Shown: in pieces, positions 33,032-44,350 of the stretch | Numbering within the stretch: the stretch's first letter is position 1 | Layout: every line of letters begins with the position of its first letter | NCBI GenBank assembly: GCA_032358165.1 | Contig: JAALGY010000031.1 | Coordinates: 2,294,001-2,358,000 of the forward strand | Direction of reading: 5' to 3' | From: Diplosphaera chodatii | Lineage: Eukaryota > Chlorophyta > Trebouxiophyceae > Prasiolales > Stichococcaceae | Length of the DNA stretch: 64,000 nt | The notes under the pieces: generated by a model | The model's input: only the letters and a program-made list of their open reading frames with translations | Told to the model about the DNA's origin: nothing | Database searches by the model: none | Position numbers and translations under genes: made by a program

Positions 33032-35567
33032 TCAACAGCGTGATCGTGAGCTACGCTTCGCAGGGCGCTGCACAGGATATAGCAGGTTGGTGCAGGTGGC
33101 CACTGCAACTAGAACGGCAGCGGCAACAACAGCAGTCGCTGCAGAGCCTGACATACCAGCCATGATGGTGTGCAAACATTGGTGGCAGCAGCGGCATCTT
33201 GACACGCGACATCCGCCTTTGTTGTGACCTGTGGACACAAGCACACGATGCCGTCTTGCAGAGTAGGTCCTGCGAAAATGTCCATCGGCTGTGCACACAT
33301 GGCAGCGCCGACTGAACCACTCACCTTTCACAGTGCACTGCACCAGCCCCAGCTGTAGCGGAAACACCATGGAGGCTCACAGATATGCTCAAATTGGAAG
33401 CCGGGCCACAGCTGGCCGAGGGTGCGGTGCTGCCAAAAATTTGTGCCGCACACATGCATGCCTGCACATCACGCGCTCACCGGCTGGGGACCTCGCATCG
33501 CTCCTGGCTTGACGCCCCTGAAGCATGTCGCCGATGTGCTCGGCGCACCACGTCGTCCAGGATGAGGCGCAGGTGGTCGTAGGCCTGCTTGCACGTGGTC
33601 ACAACCTGCACCAGGGGTGAATATCAGTAGGAGGAATTTCGTTGCAATGCAGGTGGCTGAGCACAACCCCTGCTCATTCACGGACAGACAGCCAACAACG
33701 AACAGTCGACACTACTTGCAACATATATACGCACCTTGTTGGCTCGTATGTGGCAGTCTGGCAGACGTGCATGTGTATCACGTCAGAGCACCGGGTGTTG
33801 CTGATCATCTGCATAGCAGCCAACAGCATTGTGCAGGTTATAGAGCGGCAGAGGCATGCAGGTAAGCGAGCCCCCAGCACAATGTTTACGTCCAGCTGCA
33901 ATATCACAGATGGGTGCACCAACCCTCGAATTTGCATACAGCTCCTCAGCAGCCAGTTGAAGCCCCACCCGCACCAAAGCTGTGTGTTGCCAAGCCAGCC
34001 GCCGCTGCCGCTGCCGCTGCTGCTGCTCAGCTGCTGCTGCCGTACGCTTCAGAACCTGCCATTGCCACTGATGCTGCAGCTCACAGCAGGAGTGCTACCC
34101 TCCTGCGCTGCAGGGCAATCCGAGTGGCACCGACGCTCTGCAGTATTCACAGATGCCAAGTGTCGACTACCAGAGCCTGCGCTGTGCCAAGCAACATGGC
34201 GGCACACTGTCATGGCTTGCCGTGTGCAACCCCCTTTGGACCAGCAACAGGATGTGCTCCCGACAGTCAGCCGGGCCACTGTATTGTAGTGGTACGATTC
34301 TTGAGTGACGACATTCAATGGCCGGCTGGGGTGACGCAACCCCATGCCAGCTGGTATGCTGGCCAGGTGCATGGGGCGCCCGCAGCGTCTGCGATGTCGC
34401 CAGCCGCAAGCCCAAGGCCGAGGCTGTTGTGCCTGCTATGCAGCGAATGTGGTAGGGCTCAGCCAACAGGACATGCATCGGATGAAGGCGTCACGCACGC
34501 ATCAAAATAGTGGTGTTCAGAGCTGCACGCGGCAGCGGATGTGGCAGCTGAGCATGTCCCACCGTGCAGCAGCGAGGATACTGGCTCGCATGTCCACCTG
34601 TGGGACAGGAATGACAAGGCGCAGTTGCCTGCGAGCTCATGACACCGCTGCAGCTGCTGGAGAGCACACATGTCCTCAGCCGAGAGTATGCAGGTGCACT
34701 CAGTCTCATCCCTAGTGTGTTGCCTGGAAGGTGCCAGCAATACATAGTTACTGCAGCCCTGCAACTGGTAGACCATGCGCTTTTACTGCTGCATCATCTG
34801 GCTGGCACCTTTCGTACACTGTCGCTGGCGATGAGATGAACCCTCCAGCGCAAAAGACAGGCCACCCCGTTCCTGGTGCAAAACATGCAGTCGCCGCTGT
34901 TTCTGGGCCTCTCATCATGCCAGGCGCACCACCCGCTCCTGCAGGGTCGCACATTCACCCAGCAGTTGTCATGCGTCGTCGTCCGCTGAGCGGTGCAGCC
35001 ACGGTACATTGTGCAAGGGGCAGCCAGCAAGCATCCCATACTATGCATCCGTATGCACTATAGCTAGATGCGATTGAAATCCAAGCAGTCACCTGGAGGC
35101 GGCGAGCTCGGGAAACAGCAGGCTCCGGGTCTCTATGCAGCTGCACAGGACCTGCGCCCGCATATATGGATCTATGCGCATGCTGCAATGCTGCTTCTGC
35201 ATGCAGCCATGCATGGAAGCGTCTCCGCAGCACTTCACCATGCTGTTTACAGGCTGTTGCATTCCAGAGTCCTAGTGTCAAGATGCTGCTGCGTACGTAC
35301 CCGCCTAGAGAGAGGCCGAATGAGCAGCCATGCAAGCGACAGCAGTCATGGGTTTTACACCCATGCAGGCCATTGCAGGCTGTCCATGCAGGCTGCGGAA
35401 CTTGCTGTCTGTCGTGGAAGCAGCGGTCAGCAGTGTGCCAACCTGCCAAGCACCTTGGCAACTCCATTCCAGCATCGGGCTGTCCGTCAGCTACACGACA
35501 CCGGAGTGAGATTACACGTGCTAGACCTCGATCGAGGCCAGGTGCCGCCAGTACATTATCTGGTGGC
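33032..35567 (-). CDS. uncertain multi-exon gene; 3' exons encode a predicted C-terminal membrane anchor
   Basis: The last four exons chain cleanly: 33605-33481, 33429-33325, 33269-33229 and 33147-33032 (TGA). They encode VVTTCKQAYDHLRLILDDVV, a Ser/Ala-rich linker, and finally a hydrophobic segment (TAVVAAAVLVAVATCTNLLY) with a basic tail, the layout of a tail-anchored protein. Coding-like exons continue upstream on the same strand: a helix beginning HQWQWQVLKRTAAAAEQQQR (to about 34080), GPADCREHILLLVQRGL, GEVLRRRFHAWLHAEAAL (35271-35152) and HQIMYWRHLASIE (35567-35527). Several joins between 33700 and 35100 do not close in phase, and one frame near 34900 carries two adjacent TGA codons. 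The region may be a decaying gene or two genes. No family is recognised. Confidence 0.4.
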
Positions 35568-36365
35568 CTGCTATACCCTGGAACGTTCAAAAGAGCTGCC
35601 AGTGCGTGGCGTATCGCCACAGAATCTGCTCGCAGCTGGCTCCTCACGCATTGCAACGCCACGCAGACGTGCATCTCGTCGCACCTGACTGCTCAGGTGT
35701 GCATGGCCGTGTGACGCTGCTGGTTTTACCGGCGGATCGTGTCGGCTCGCCCACTGACGAAGGTGCGTGCGTGACTTTGCTGCCGGTTGCCAGCCGTGCA
35801 GGCGCTGCCAGTGGGTGAGTAACATGGCATCGATGCCGTGCAGGCCATCAGAAGCATCGCCCGGCGGCCCAGCCGACAAAGGTCGAGTCAGGTGTGCAGT
35901 TGAAGTCGGACTCGTCGGGCATGCGAGCCGCTGATGATCTGTGCATGGTAGCAGCGTTGATGTGCTTGTTGCCTGCAGGCCTTGCTCTGGCCTGCGCCTG
36001 TGAAGGTTCCTGCTTGCTGCGGGCAGGCGGTTCCTGAAGTCACAATTACATTTTTAAACGGCCAGCCCATGTAGTGGTGCGAAGCTGGCCTGATGCTGAG
36101 CACCCTGGCTGTTTGAACGTTTGAAGAGGTTGATACAGATGGAGTGCCAGCAGCACTGATGTGTGTTTGGACTACATTGCTGCAAGGATGCTGATGCGAG
36201 CTGTACACCTGCTTACAGGTGTAACTTTACGTCACACATAGCAGGCGCCATGCAGCAGGCGCCTGCTGACGCCAGCAGCCGGCACCAGGTTTGTGCTGAA
36301 TCAGACCTCAGGTTGTGTCAAACAGCAGGAGACGCTGCCTTTTCAGTCTCACGTGCAGCACACTT
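35568..36365. other. intergenic or unresolved 5' region
   Basis: About 800 bp between the uncertain minus-strand gene and the long plus-strand gene. It should contain divergent promoters. Open frames exist on the minus strand, but none has convincing splice signals. Confidence 0.4.
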
Positions 36366-39300
36366 ATGAAGAGTCTGCTGTTGGCTTTGCAGGATGATAG
36401 TGATCAACACCTACGCCCAGCTGCAGTGCTGACGACGCCGTCAGCAGGTCACCGTCTTCAGGCCCCACGCTGCCCACTCGTAGACACCTGCGCCTGCCAT
36501 GTCTGCTGCTGCTGCTGCTGGCTGGCTGGCACACGCGCCATATGCGCACAGCTGTTCGCGTCTGCTGGCCCTGGTCAAGCCCAGCTGACTGGTGCATCTG
36601 ACTCCCAACTCTTCGGTGCCGCGTGCAGAAGTCCAAGCCGAAGCCAGCGCCGCTGGACCGCTGGTGCCGACTTTTGTAGACGGTGCGGTTGGTAAGGAAC
36701 ACCGGGCAGCGCCCACCACCTGTGGCATCGACAAAGCCTGCTTGCTACATCGTTGTGCAGCTTCCTTGCATGTGCACCGCCCTCTGGCTCCGTGCTCAAG
36801 CGATGCTCTGCCTATACACATATGCATGTGCATGGTGCAGGCACGCCAGGCACGGGCGCTGCAGCGCCCACCGCTGCTCAAGTCGAAGAAGAGGTGGCCG
36901 ACGTCGGCGCTGTCACCTTCGACGCTGCACCCTCAGCTGATGACGGTCCGTCACACCCACACCCCGAATCTGCACAGCCACGCGGCGCAGCCATCAGGCT
37001 GCCGCTGTTGTCCGGAGCGAGAGAACAAGTCTGTGACACCAAAGCTCAAGCTGGTGTCCTTGTCTGCTACAGGGCTGACGGTATGCGGCTACAGCCTGAA
37101 CACCTGCACCGGGCCGCTGCACCTGGACCTGACGCTGGCGGAGCAGGGCGTCCAGGATGCGCGGACCCTGCTGCTGCTGCCCCGCTTGCCCGCCAGCAGC
37201 GGCGGCGGCGGCGGCTGCGACGGCGGCGAGCCAACGCCACCAGCACGCGCAGAGGCCGACAGTACTCCGGCCGCTGCAGATGAGCAGGTGTGTGTCTCTG
37301 CACTGCAAACACCGACAAGCTCTGCAGTCTCCCATGCATGCCTGCGGTCTCATCGCAGGTTCGGTGTGACCAAGTCTGATGAGCGAGACAAAAGCTGCAC
37401 GCAGCAACATCAGTACCTAGTCTGATACCAGAGCTTTTCAGGACATGATGACCACTGCACCTGCGGCAGTCCGCTGCTGCGGCAGGTGCAGGTGCGCTGC
37501 CGGCTGCCGCTTCAACCGACTGCGGTCGTGCCCTGGGTGCAGGCGGCTGCTGACGAAGTCCCCGCACCTGCGCCTACCAATCATGTGGAAGTATTTGTCA
37601 ATGCAATGGACAAGACCTATACAGTGGCGGTGGACCGCAGCGACCGGGCAGCCGTGCTGGACAGTATCATGCAGCAACGCACAGGTACTTAACTTCATGT
37701 CTGTCCAGGTGATGCTGGCTGTCGGTTGTGCACCTGCATTTCAAGCAGCACAGTGACGAAAGGCCAACTGCGTGACACCTTTTACACTGCGCAGGACTGC
37801 CACCAAGCAGCTTCCGTATGCACACCGGCACAGCGCCGCTGCGGCTGCACTTGACGCTGTCAGAGCAGGGCGTGCAGCGAGAGCAGACGCTGTACCTGAT
37901 CCCGCACTTGCCAGGTGGAGCCGGCCGCGGCACCAGAGAGGAGGCGCCAGCGTGTGGACCACAGCGGCAGCCGCGTGGATTCAAGGCAGTCAGCAGCAGC
38001 GCAGAAGCAAAGCCAGCAATTCTGGAGCTCCTGCGCGACGCACGCAACACCGACACAAACGGCTGCTATGTCACCATCTGGCAGGTGGCGGCAGACACGC
38101 AGCGAGAGGCCCTGGAGCTGCGCAATGTCGTCGTCGAGGAGCTGGACAAGGAGCTGCACGAGGTGCACGAGGTCGAGGAGCTGTCCGCCGTCTGCACACA
38201 CGCACCTCATCAGAATAGGTCAGCTCCCAGAGAAGCTGACCTCACCATCTGCCTGTGTGCGGTGCCAGACCCACGTCAACATGTACTACCAAGCGCACAG
38301 TGTGCTTGCTGCTCAGCTGTTTGTTGCTTTGCTTGCAGGCGCAAAGACAGAAACGCCTTTGTGTCTACCTTCATGATGGCTGTGGCGTCGCCTGATCTGC
38401 TGCACACACGAGTGGTGGGAGTGCACCGTGCACTTGCCAAGCGCCTGGCCCTGCTCGACTTGGCGGCGCAGTTCAGCTTCCGGTGCCAGCTGGAGTGCTG
38501 CTATGACACCCGCGCCGACCTGACGCGCACATCGGTCAGTCGCCCACCATCCTTGCTGGCCTGCACCCACGCAATGCCCAAGCCTACAGCAGTTGTACGG
38601 CATGCATGCCCTGTACACAGTGTTGTTGGGCAGCATGCAAGGAAATCATGCAGAAACATCATCTGCCCCAGACCGCTTGCACCACGACAGAAGTCGAGCT
38701 TATGGAGCGCTGCACTCCCCTGCAGGACAACATGCTCTACAGGGCGACGTGTGTGCTGCCCGAGAAGGCAGATGAGGCGGCAGGCCTGATCGCACAGCTC
38801 GCTTACCGGGGCATGGAGGACGGCGAGGGCGCGCTCGTGGGGGAGCTGAACAGGCTCACGCGGGAGTTCCGCAGCAGCCTGCAGCTGCAGGGCGGCGAGC
38901 GCCAGGACGCCGACGGCGACAACACCGGCATGTTCCTGCCAGACTGGGGTGCGATCACTCAGTAGCTTCGAACAAATTGACATTTGGGGTGGCTAGTGAC
39001 TGCTGAGGTCATCAGCTTGCGGGGGATCCCGCCCCCAATGACTAGCGGAACTGCTGCAAAATAGGTCAGCTGCCCTCGGACAAGCCTTATCTCACCAGCA
39101 GCAACATGGGCGGCGGCTTGATAGAATCCTTGAGAGCCGCATCACTTGCAGAAATCAGTCAACACGTAGCGAGGTCATGTGACTCACAAACGCACCTGTG
39201 CAACCGTCAGACTTTGTCTGTCACTGTTTGCTCGAACCCCCGCCGCCGCTGGCCGCGCCAGCTGCGTTCCACATGTCACGGTGCTCAAACTGTGGCAGTT

Positions 39301-42300
39301 CCTGACCGCCTACCTCATGCTTCACTGCAGGTGAGCCGGTGCTGGTGATCAGGAGCGCCGACGACTTGTGGGCGTTGCTGGAAAGCATGAACCCCACCGA
39401 TGCGCAGCGGCAGCTGTTCAAGCAGTGGCTGTCGCGGCTCTGCTGGCGCCAGGCAGACGGCAGCATCCGCCTGCCGGAAGACGCCTGCAGCAAATGGTGG
39501 TTCATCGGAGCTGTGATGGGCGATGGCCACGTCACAGCTGATGAAGTCTACCACTTGATGCAGGCACGCATCACCATTCATCGCAGTTGGTACAGGACAC
39601 GATGCCAAGATGACAGGACACCAAGGCGACGAAGCATCAAGCAAGTACAACCTCGTGTGCTGCAGGGTGGCGACAGCGCCATGGCATTTGCTGAGGCAGG
39701 CATGATCGGCGGCCTGCCAGAGCACGAGCCGTCCGATGCCCAGACCGCCAGCAAACTTGGCCGGTGCGCAGCTGCTAGCCTGTTCACGTTGACTGTGTTG
39801 TCAGTGCAAGTGTCACGCTAGCGGCATCATGGCGCCTGCGCCATGCACAACAGTGCACCACACCACTGTTTGTGGGAGCAACACGGGCAACGTCCCTGCT
39901 GCACAGGCTGGAGATCAGGTTCTCTACAAACGTGTTCACCTCCGCGCGCTGCGACAGATACAAGGGCGGCGACATGATCACGTACGGCTGTAGAATGACC
40001 ATCTTCAGCCGTGCCTTTGCCGACAGCGTGGTGGCCTGTGGAATTCCACGTGGCCCAAAGAGCCGGCTGTTCAACAGCCAGCACAGGGCTACGATGAGGT
40101 GAGGCACATGGCCTGCAGCGCTGGTGAAGCTGCACCACCAGGCTTCAAGCACAGGACACTGGAGCAGCATCAGCAGCAGGAGACGCAATCAGCACCTGCA
40201 ATGATAAAATGGCTGGCGCTCCTGCTGCAGGGCTCTGGTGGGCGACTTCTGGCCAATGCTGATGCTGGGATTTTTTGCAGCTGATGGCGGCGTCAGCCGC
40301 TGCCCCGCGACGTACAAGGACAAAAAGGGCAAGGTGCGCTCCAGCCGCGAGTGCAGTACCGCATGGGCACCTGCAGGGGGTTGCAACAAGTGCGGTGTGC
40401 AGTAAACACTCCTGACAGCTGACTGTGCCTACATACCCAGCAGTGCAATGTCTGCCGCTGCACGCAGGTGGTGGACAAGAAGTATGAGCTGAGCTTCTAC
40501 CTTGTCAGCTCGAACACCGAGATGCTGCAGCTGTTCGCGGAGGTGGCAGCCAGCCGTGGCCTGTGCATGAGCTTCAAGCCAGCCAGCGCTGATGAGCCTG
40601 GCAGGATCCGGCTGGTCGCCAAGGGCACCATGCTGCTGAAGTCGCTGCTGCAAGACGGGTGAGCTCGCCTGAGGACCTGGTGTTGAGTGTCCATAGCAAG
40701 TGAGCACCTCGATCAAACTGCTGGCCTGCAGTGAGCACTATCATCAGATTTGCCAGCAGAACCTGATCTTGCTACCTTCATCAGCAGGCCCGGCGTCATC
40801 CTGCAGCGAGAGCGGCTGCGGCTGTCGCCGGAGCTCGCAGAGTGGGTGGAAATCGTGCACGGCTGGGTCACCAAGCCGCACGCCGCGTGCTGCATCATTC
40901 GCAAGGTGCAAAATTCAACGATGATCTCTCTCATACGACTGAATGCTCTGCTGCGCACCAGCTGCGGCAAGCGGGTAAGCACATGCGTGGTGCAGCATGC
41001 CATGGCACATGCATCTCACATGATATGTGCCGGGTGGTGTCCTCTGCCCCGACTCCACGGAGGCCTGCGCCAGATGACAGTGCCAAACTGTGGTGCAGTG
41101 CTCATAGCTGAACTGCTCCCATGTATGTGCACAGTCGACAAGTGTGGGTGCGGGCAGCCTGAAGCCCTGCCAAGCGAAGCAGCCATGACAGTAGCTCCAT
41201 GCTGATCGTTGTTGTGACAGCTGCCAACTGACCACCAGCCTGACTCCTGCAATGCAGCTGCGCTTCCTCGAGGATGTGGTGCTGGCGGTGCGCACTGTGG
41301 ATCAGCAGGCGGTGGTGGATGGCGTCCGGCAGCCCGCCATGTTCATGTCGTGGTACCAACCCAACCTGCCCGCGGCAATGCACATCGATGCTGAGGCGCA
41401 GCAGCAGACGGGGGCGGTGAACGACTGCAAGCAGGTGCGCTTGTGCTTTGCAACATCACGTGCAGTAAGGTACAACCTGCGCAGTACTGCACGTGTGTCC
41501 GCTGCACATGGAGACAGACCTGTGGCCGGCGGTTGTCATGCATTGCGGCGGGCGTCAGCACGCCAGCTGATATGTATCTACAAACCACTTTGCTCACCCG
41601 CTTTGCTCACCCGCTGCTGTGGTGTGGCTGGTGCAGACGAGGTCCAAGGAGAACAACATGCGACCCATGGGGGCGGTGACCCTGGACCGCGCTGGCGTGG
41701 TCGCAGGGCACATGGGCACCGCAGTCGCCTGCAGGCCCCTGGTCCTGTACATGCACGGCCGCAAGTCGAGGCACTTGCCGGAGAACGAGCTCATATTCCA
41801 CGCCAGGGTCACACCGCAGGAGGCGCCCCTGCTCGACTACGCACTGCGCAGCGTACCGTTCGCATTTGACATCCCGCAGCCAGATGGGACCTGGACGGCT
41901 GCACTGGACGGTGCGATTGTCAAACCTTGGGATCAGAGTCACAACTGTGTAAACAAAACTTTTACATATCCCACTGCTGCCCTGCATCTGAGTGGCGTGT
42001 CAATTGTGCCGGAGCACCTCGGTCCTTTGGGTCGTATTGGACCACGTGTCTTGGATTGTCCAATATCGCCATACAAGCAGAGGGGTGCAGTCCACATCCA
42101 GGCTTGTGTTTGCCACACGCACAACGGGTTAGCTTGCCTCGACTTGGGTCGTGCTGCCATTCACAACAGCTGATATTCATGCAGGGGAGCATCAGCAAAT
42201 GATCCAGCTGGGCCCGGCGCTCTACCTCGCGCGGGTGCCGCCCCTGGCTGAGCGCACCAGGCTCGACCGGATCAAGGACAAGGCCGAGGCGGCTCTGAAG

Positions 42301-44283
42301 GTGGCCAGCCTGAAGGCAAACATGGCCTGCAGCTTGGACTGCCACGACATCATCGTGGACAAGTACCACGACCAGTTTGTGGACAGCGGTGACCCGCTGC
42401 CACCGTACGCCATGACGGACGTGCCGCCGCTCAGCATTGACGGCGAGGTGGGAGGTCCAAAATCCGACTGTGTCATCCAGATTCACTTCACAGGGCTTGT
42501 CGAGCAGCAACCAGCTGAGTGCCACCATGTTCTGGCCAGTCAGCAGCTGCAGTTGCATTTCTCCCCGCCCTCTAATAAACGTATGGTCACTCCGTGTCAT
42601 TCATCCCCCATGCAGGCTGTGGCCATGCTGGCGGCAGCGGCAGCGCAGCACAATGGACACTTCACTGCGCGCACCAGCAAGGCGCCAGGCGACCTCCTGT
42701 GGAAGAAGGTCGAGGGCGCTGGCGTTGCATTCGGCCGCGGCGAGCTCAGTGCCTATTTCAAAGTAAGTGTTTGCAGAACTGTATGTGAGTGAGCCATGCG
42801 GCTGTAGCCTGGTGCAACGCTCCTTGATGCTGCTGGGGCTGGTGGTTCTCACCCATTGCCAGCACTGCCATGTGTCCACTTGTTGCATTTGCTGGGGGGT
42901 GTACTGGAGTGCTGACGGTACTGACGGCAGAGCAGTGACGCATGCCCAGTGCTCATGCGCATGCTGTATTTCTGGCAATGCAGAAGGAGCCAGCAAAGGG
43001 CCTTGTGCAGGCGGCGCTGCGCATGTCTTGCTGCCATGAGATCGACAAGCACGACCAGAGGGTCGTCGGCATCATCAACCGGCGCAGCGTGCACCACCCA
43101 GACACCTACTTCACACTCCAGTTCCGCTTCGAGGCGTACAACCGATCCTCCGGCAAGACCAGCCTGGCGGCACGCATCTACTGGCAGAAGTGCGACTTGC
43201 GGCTGTACAGGGGCGGGCCAGATGACGTGGTTCCCCCGCCCTTTGCAAGCCACCCAATGGTGCGCAGCCACCTCCGCAAATGTTTGCTAGATGGCGTCGG
43301 TGGGCTTCTGCAGCAGGACACTGAGTGTGTTTGTCCTGCTGCAAGCCTGTTCTCAGTCACACGCAGAGCTTGCCAGATCAAGCCAGCCAGCCTGCACGAA
43401 CTGAAACTGCACGCATTGGACTTGCAGCCGAAGGGTCGTGAGGAGCCGATCCCGCGGTGCCTGCAGCTGCAGCGTGCCGCCAACTACCCAACCGTCTGGA
43501 AGGGGTCGCCGCACGCAGGCCTGACTGTGCCGCTGGAGCCGGTAAGACCTGCTGCTCGAGAACCTGCCACGTTGGTGTCGAGTTTCACAGCACTGCTGCA
43601 AGGGTGTTGCATTGCACGCCTTCACACCTGATGCGGCCCAAGCAGGCTTTGTGCTGATGCTGTCCACACTGGGACAACCAGAGGTGGACCCCGTGCAAGG
43701 CTGATGCCTTGTGCTTGGCGGGGCTGCCACGCGCCCTGGTCTGCAGCTGCTTGGCACAGGATACGAACTCCGATTGCGAGTGACCCCATGCCACCCACGA
43801 TGCCATGCAGCCACTCCACACGGCCCCGTTGCCGCCGCCGTCGCTGGCAGCCGCATTGGCGGCGCTGGCGGACCCCAACGACCTGGGCTCGCTGCGCATC
43901 GAGTTGGAGCGCCCAGCACCGCAGGCGTGGCTGGCGCGGCTGCCGGAGGACCAGCAGACGCGGCTGCTGTTGTTCTCAGGGGACAACCTGCAGGTGCCGC
44001 TGGCGCTGTGCGAGTATCTGAGGGTGGGGGTTGCAGGCAACCAGCTGACGGGGCCAGCGTGTGCAGTTGTCAAGCTGCTTCAGCTCTTTGGCTTGCCAGA
44101 GGACCGCTTGCAGCTGTACGATGACTGGCTCGCACGCGCCGACGCGGAGGTGTGGGTCCCCATGGGCACCTTCCGCATGCTGCTGCTTCCGCCACAGTAC
44201 CAGCCTGCGGGGGACGTGCCACAGCAGCCGCCTGCAGGTGCCAGCACGGCAGCGCCTCACCCGCCTCCACCCCAGCCAGCGGC

Positions 44284-44350
<67 letters not shown>

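Noticed and set aside
33958..34100. CAG/CTG-rich stretch read as a microsatellite
   Set aside because: The minus-strand reading is a mixed Gln/Arg helix (QQQRQRQRRLAWQ) with donor and acceptor, so it is better explained as an exon.
36441..36881. 146-codon minus-strand frame opposite the start of the large gene
   Set aside because: Low complexity and no splice context, while plus-strand exons there join in phase.
39331..40974. Group I intron or free-standing organellar homing endonuclease gene
   Set aside because: The domain is split by several GT-AG introns and is in phase with long flanking coding exons, so it is part of a nuclear protein.
37073..41000. Intein or ciliate-type BUBL interpretation of the ubiquitin-like plus LAGLIDADG gene
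   Set aside because: No Hint block A cysteine context, TxxH block or C-terminal His-Asn was found; kept only as an analogy.
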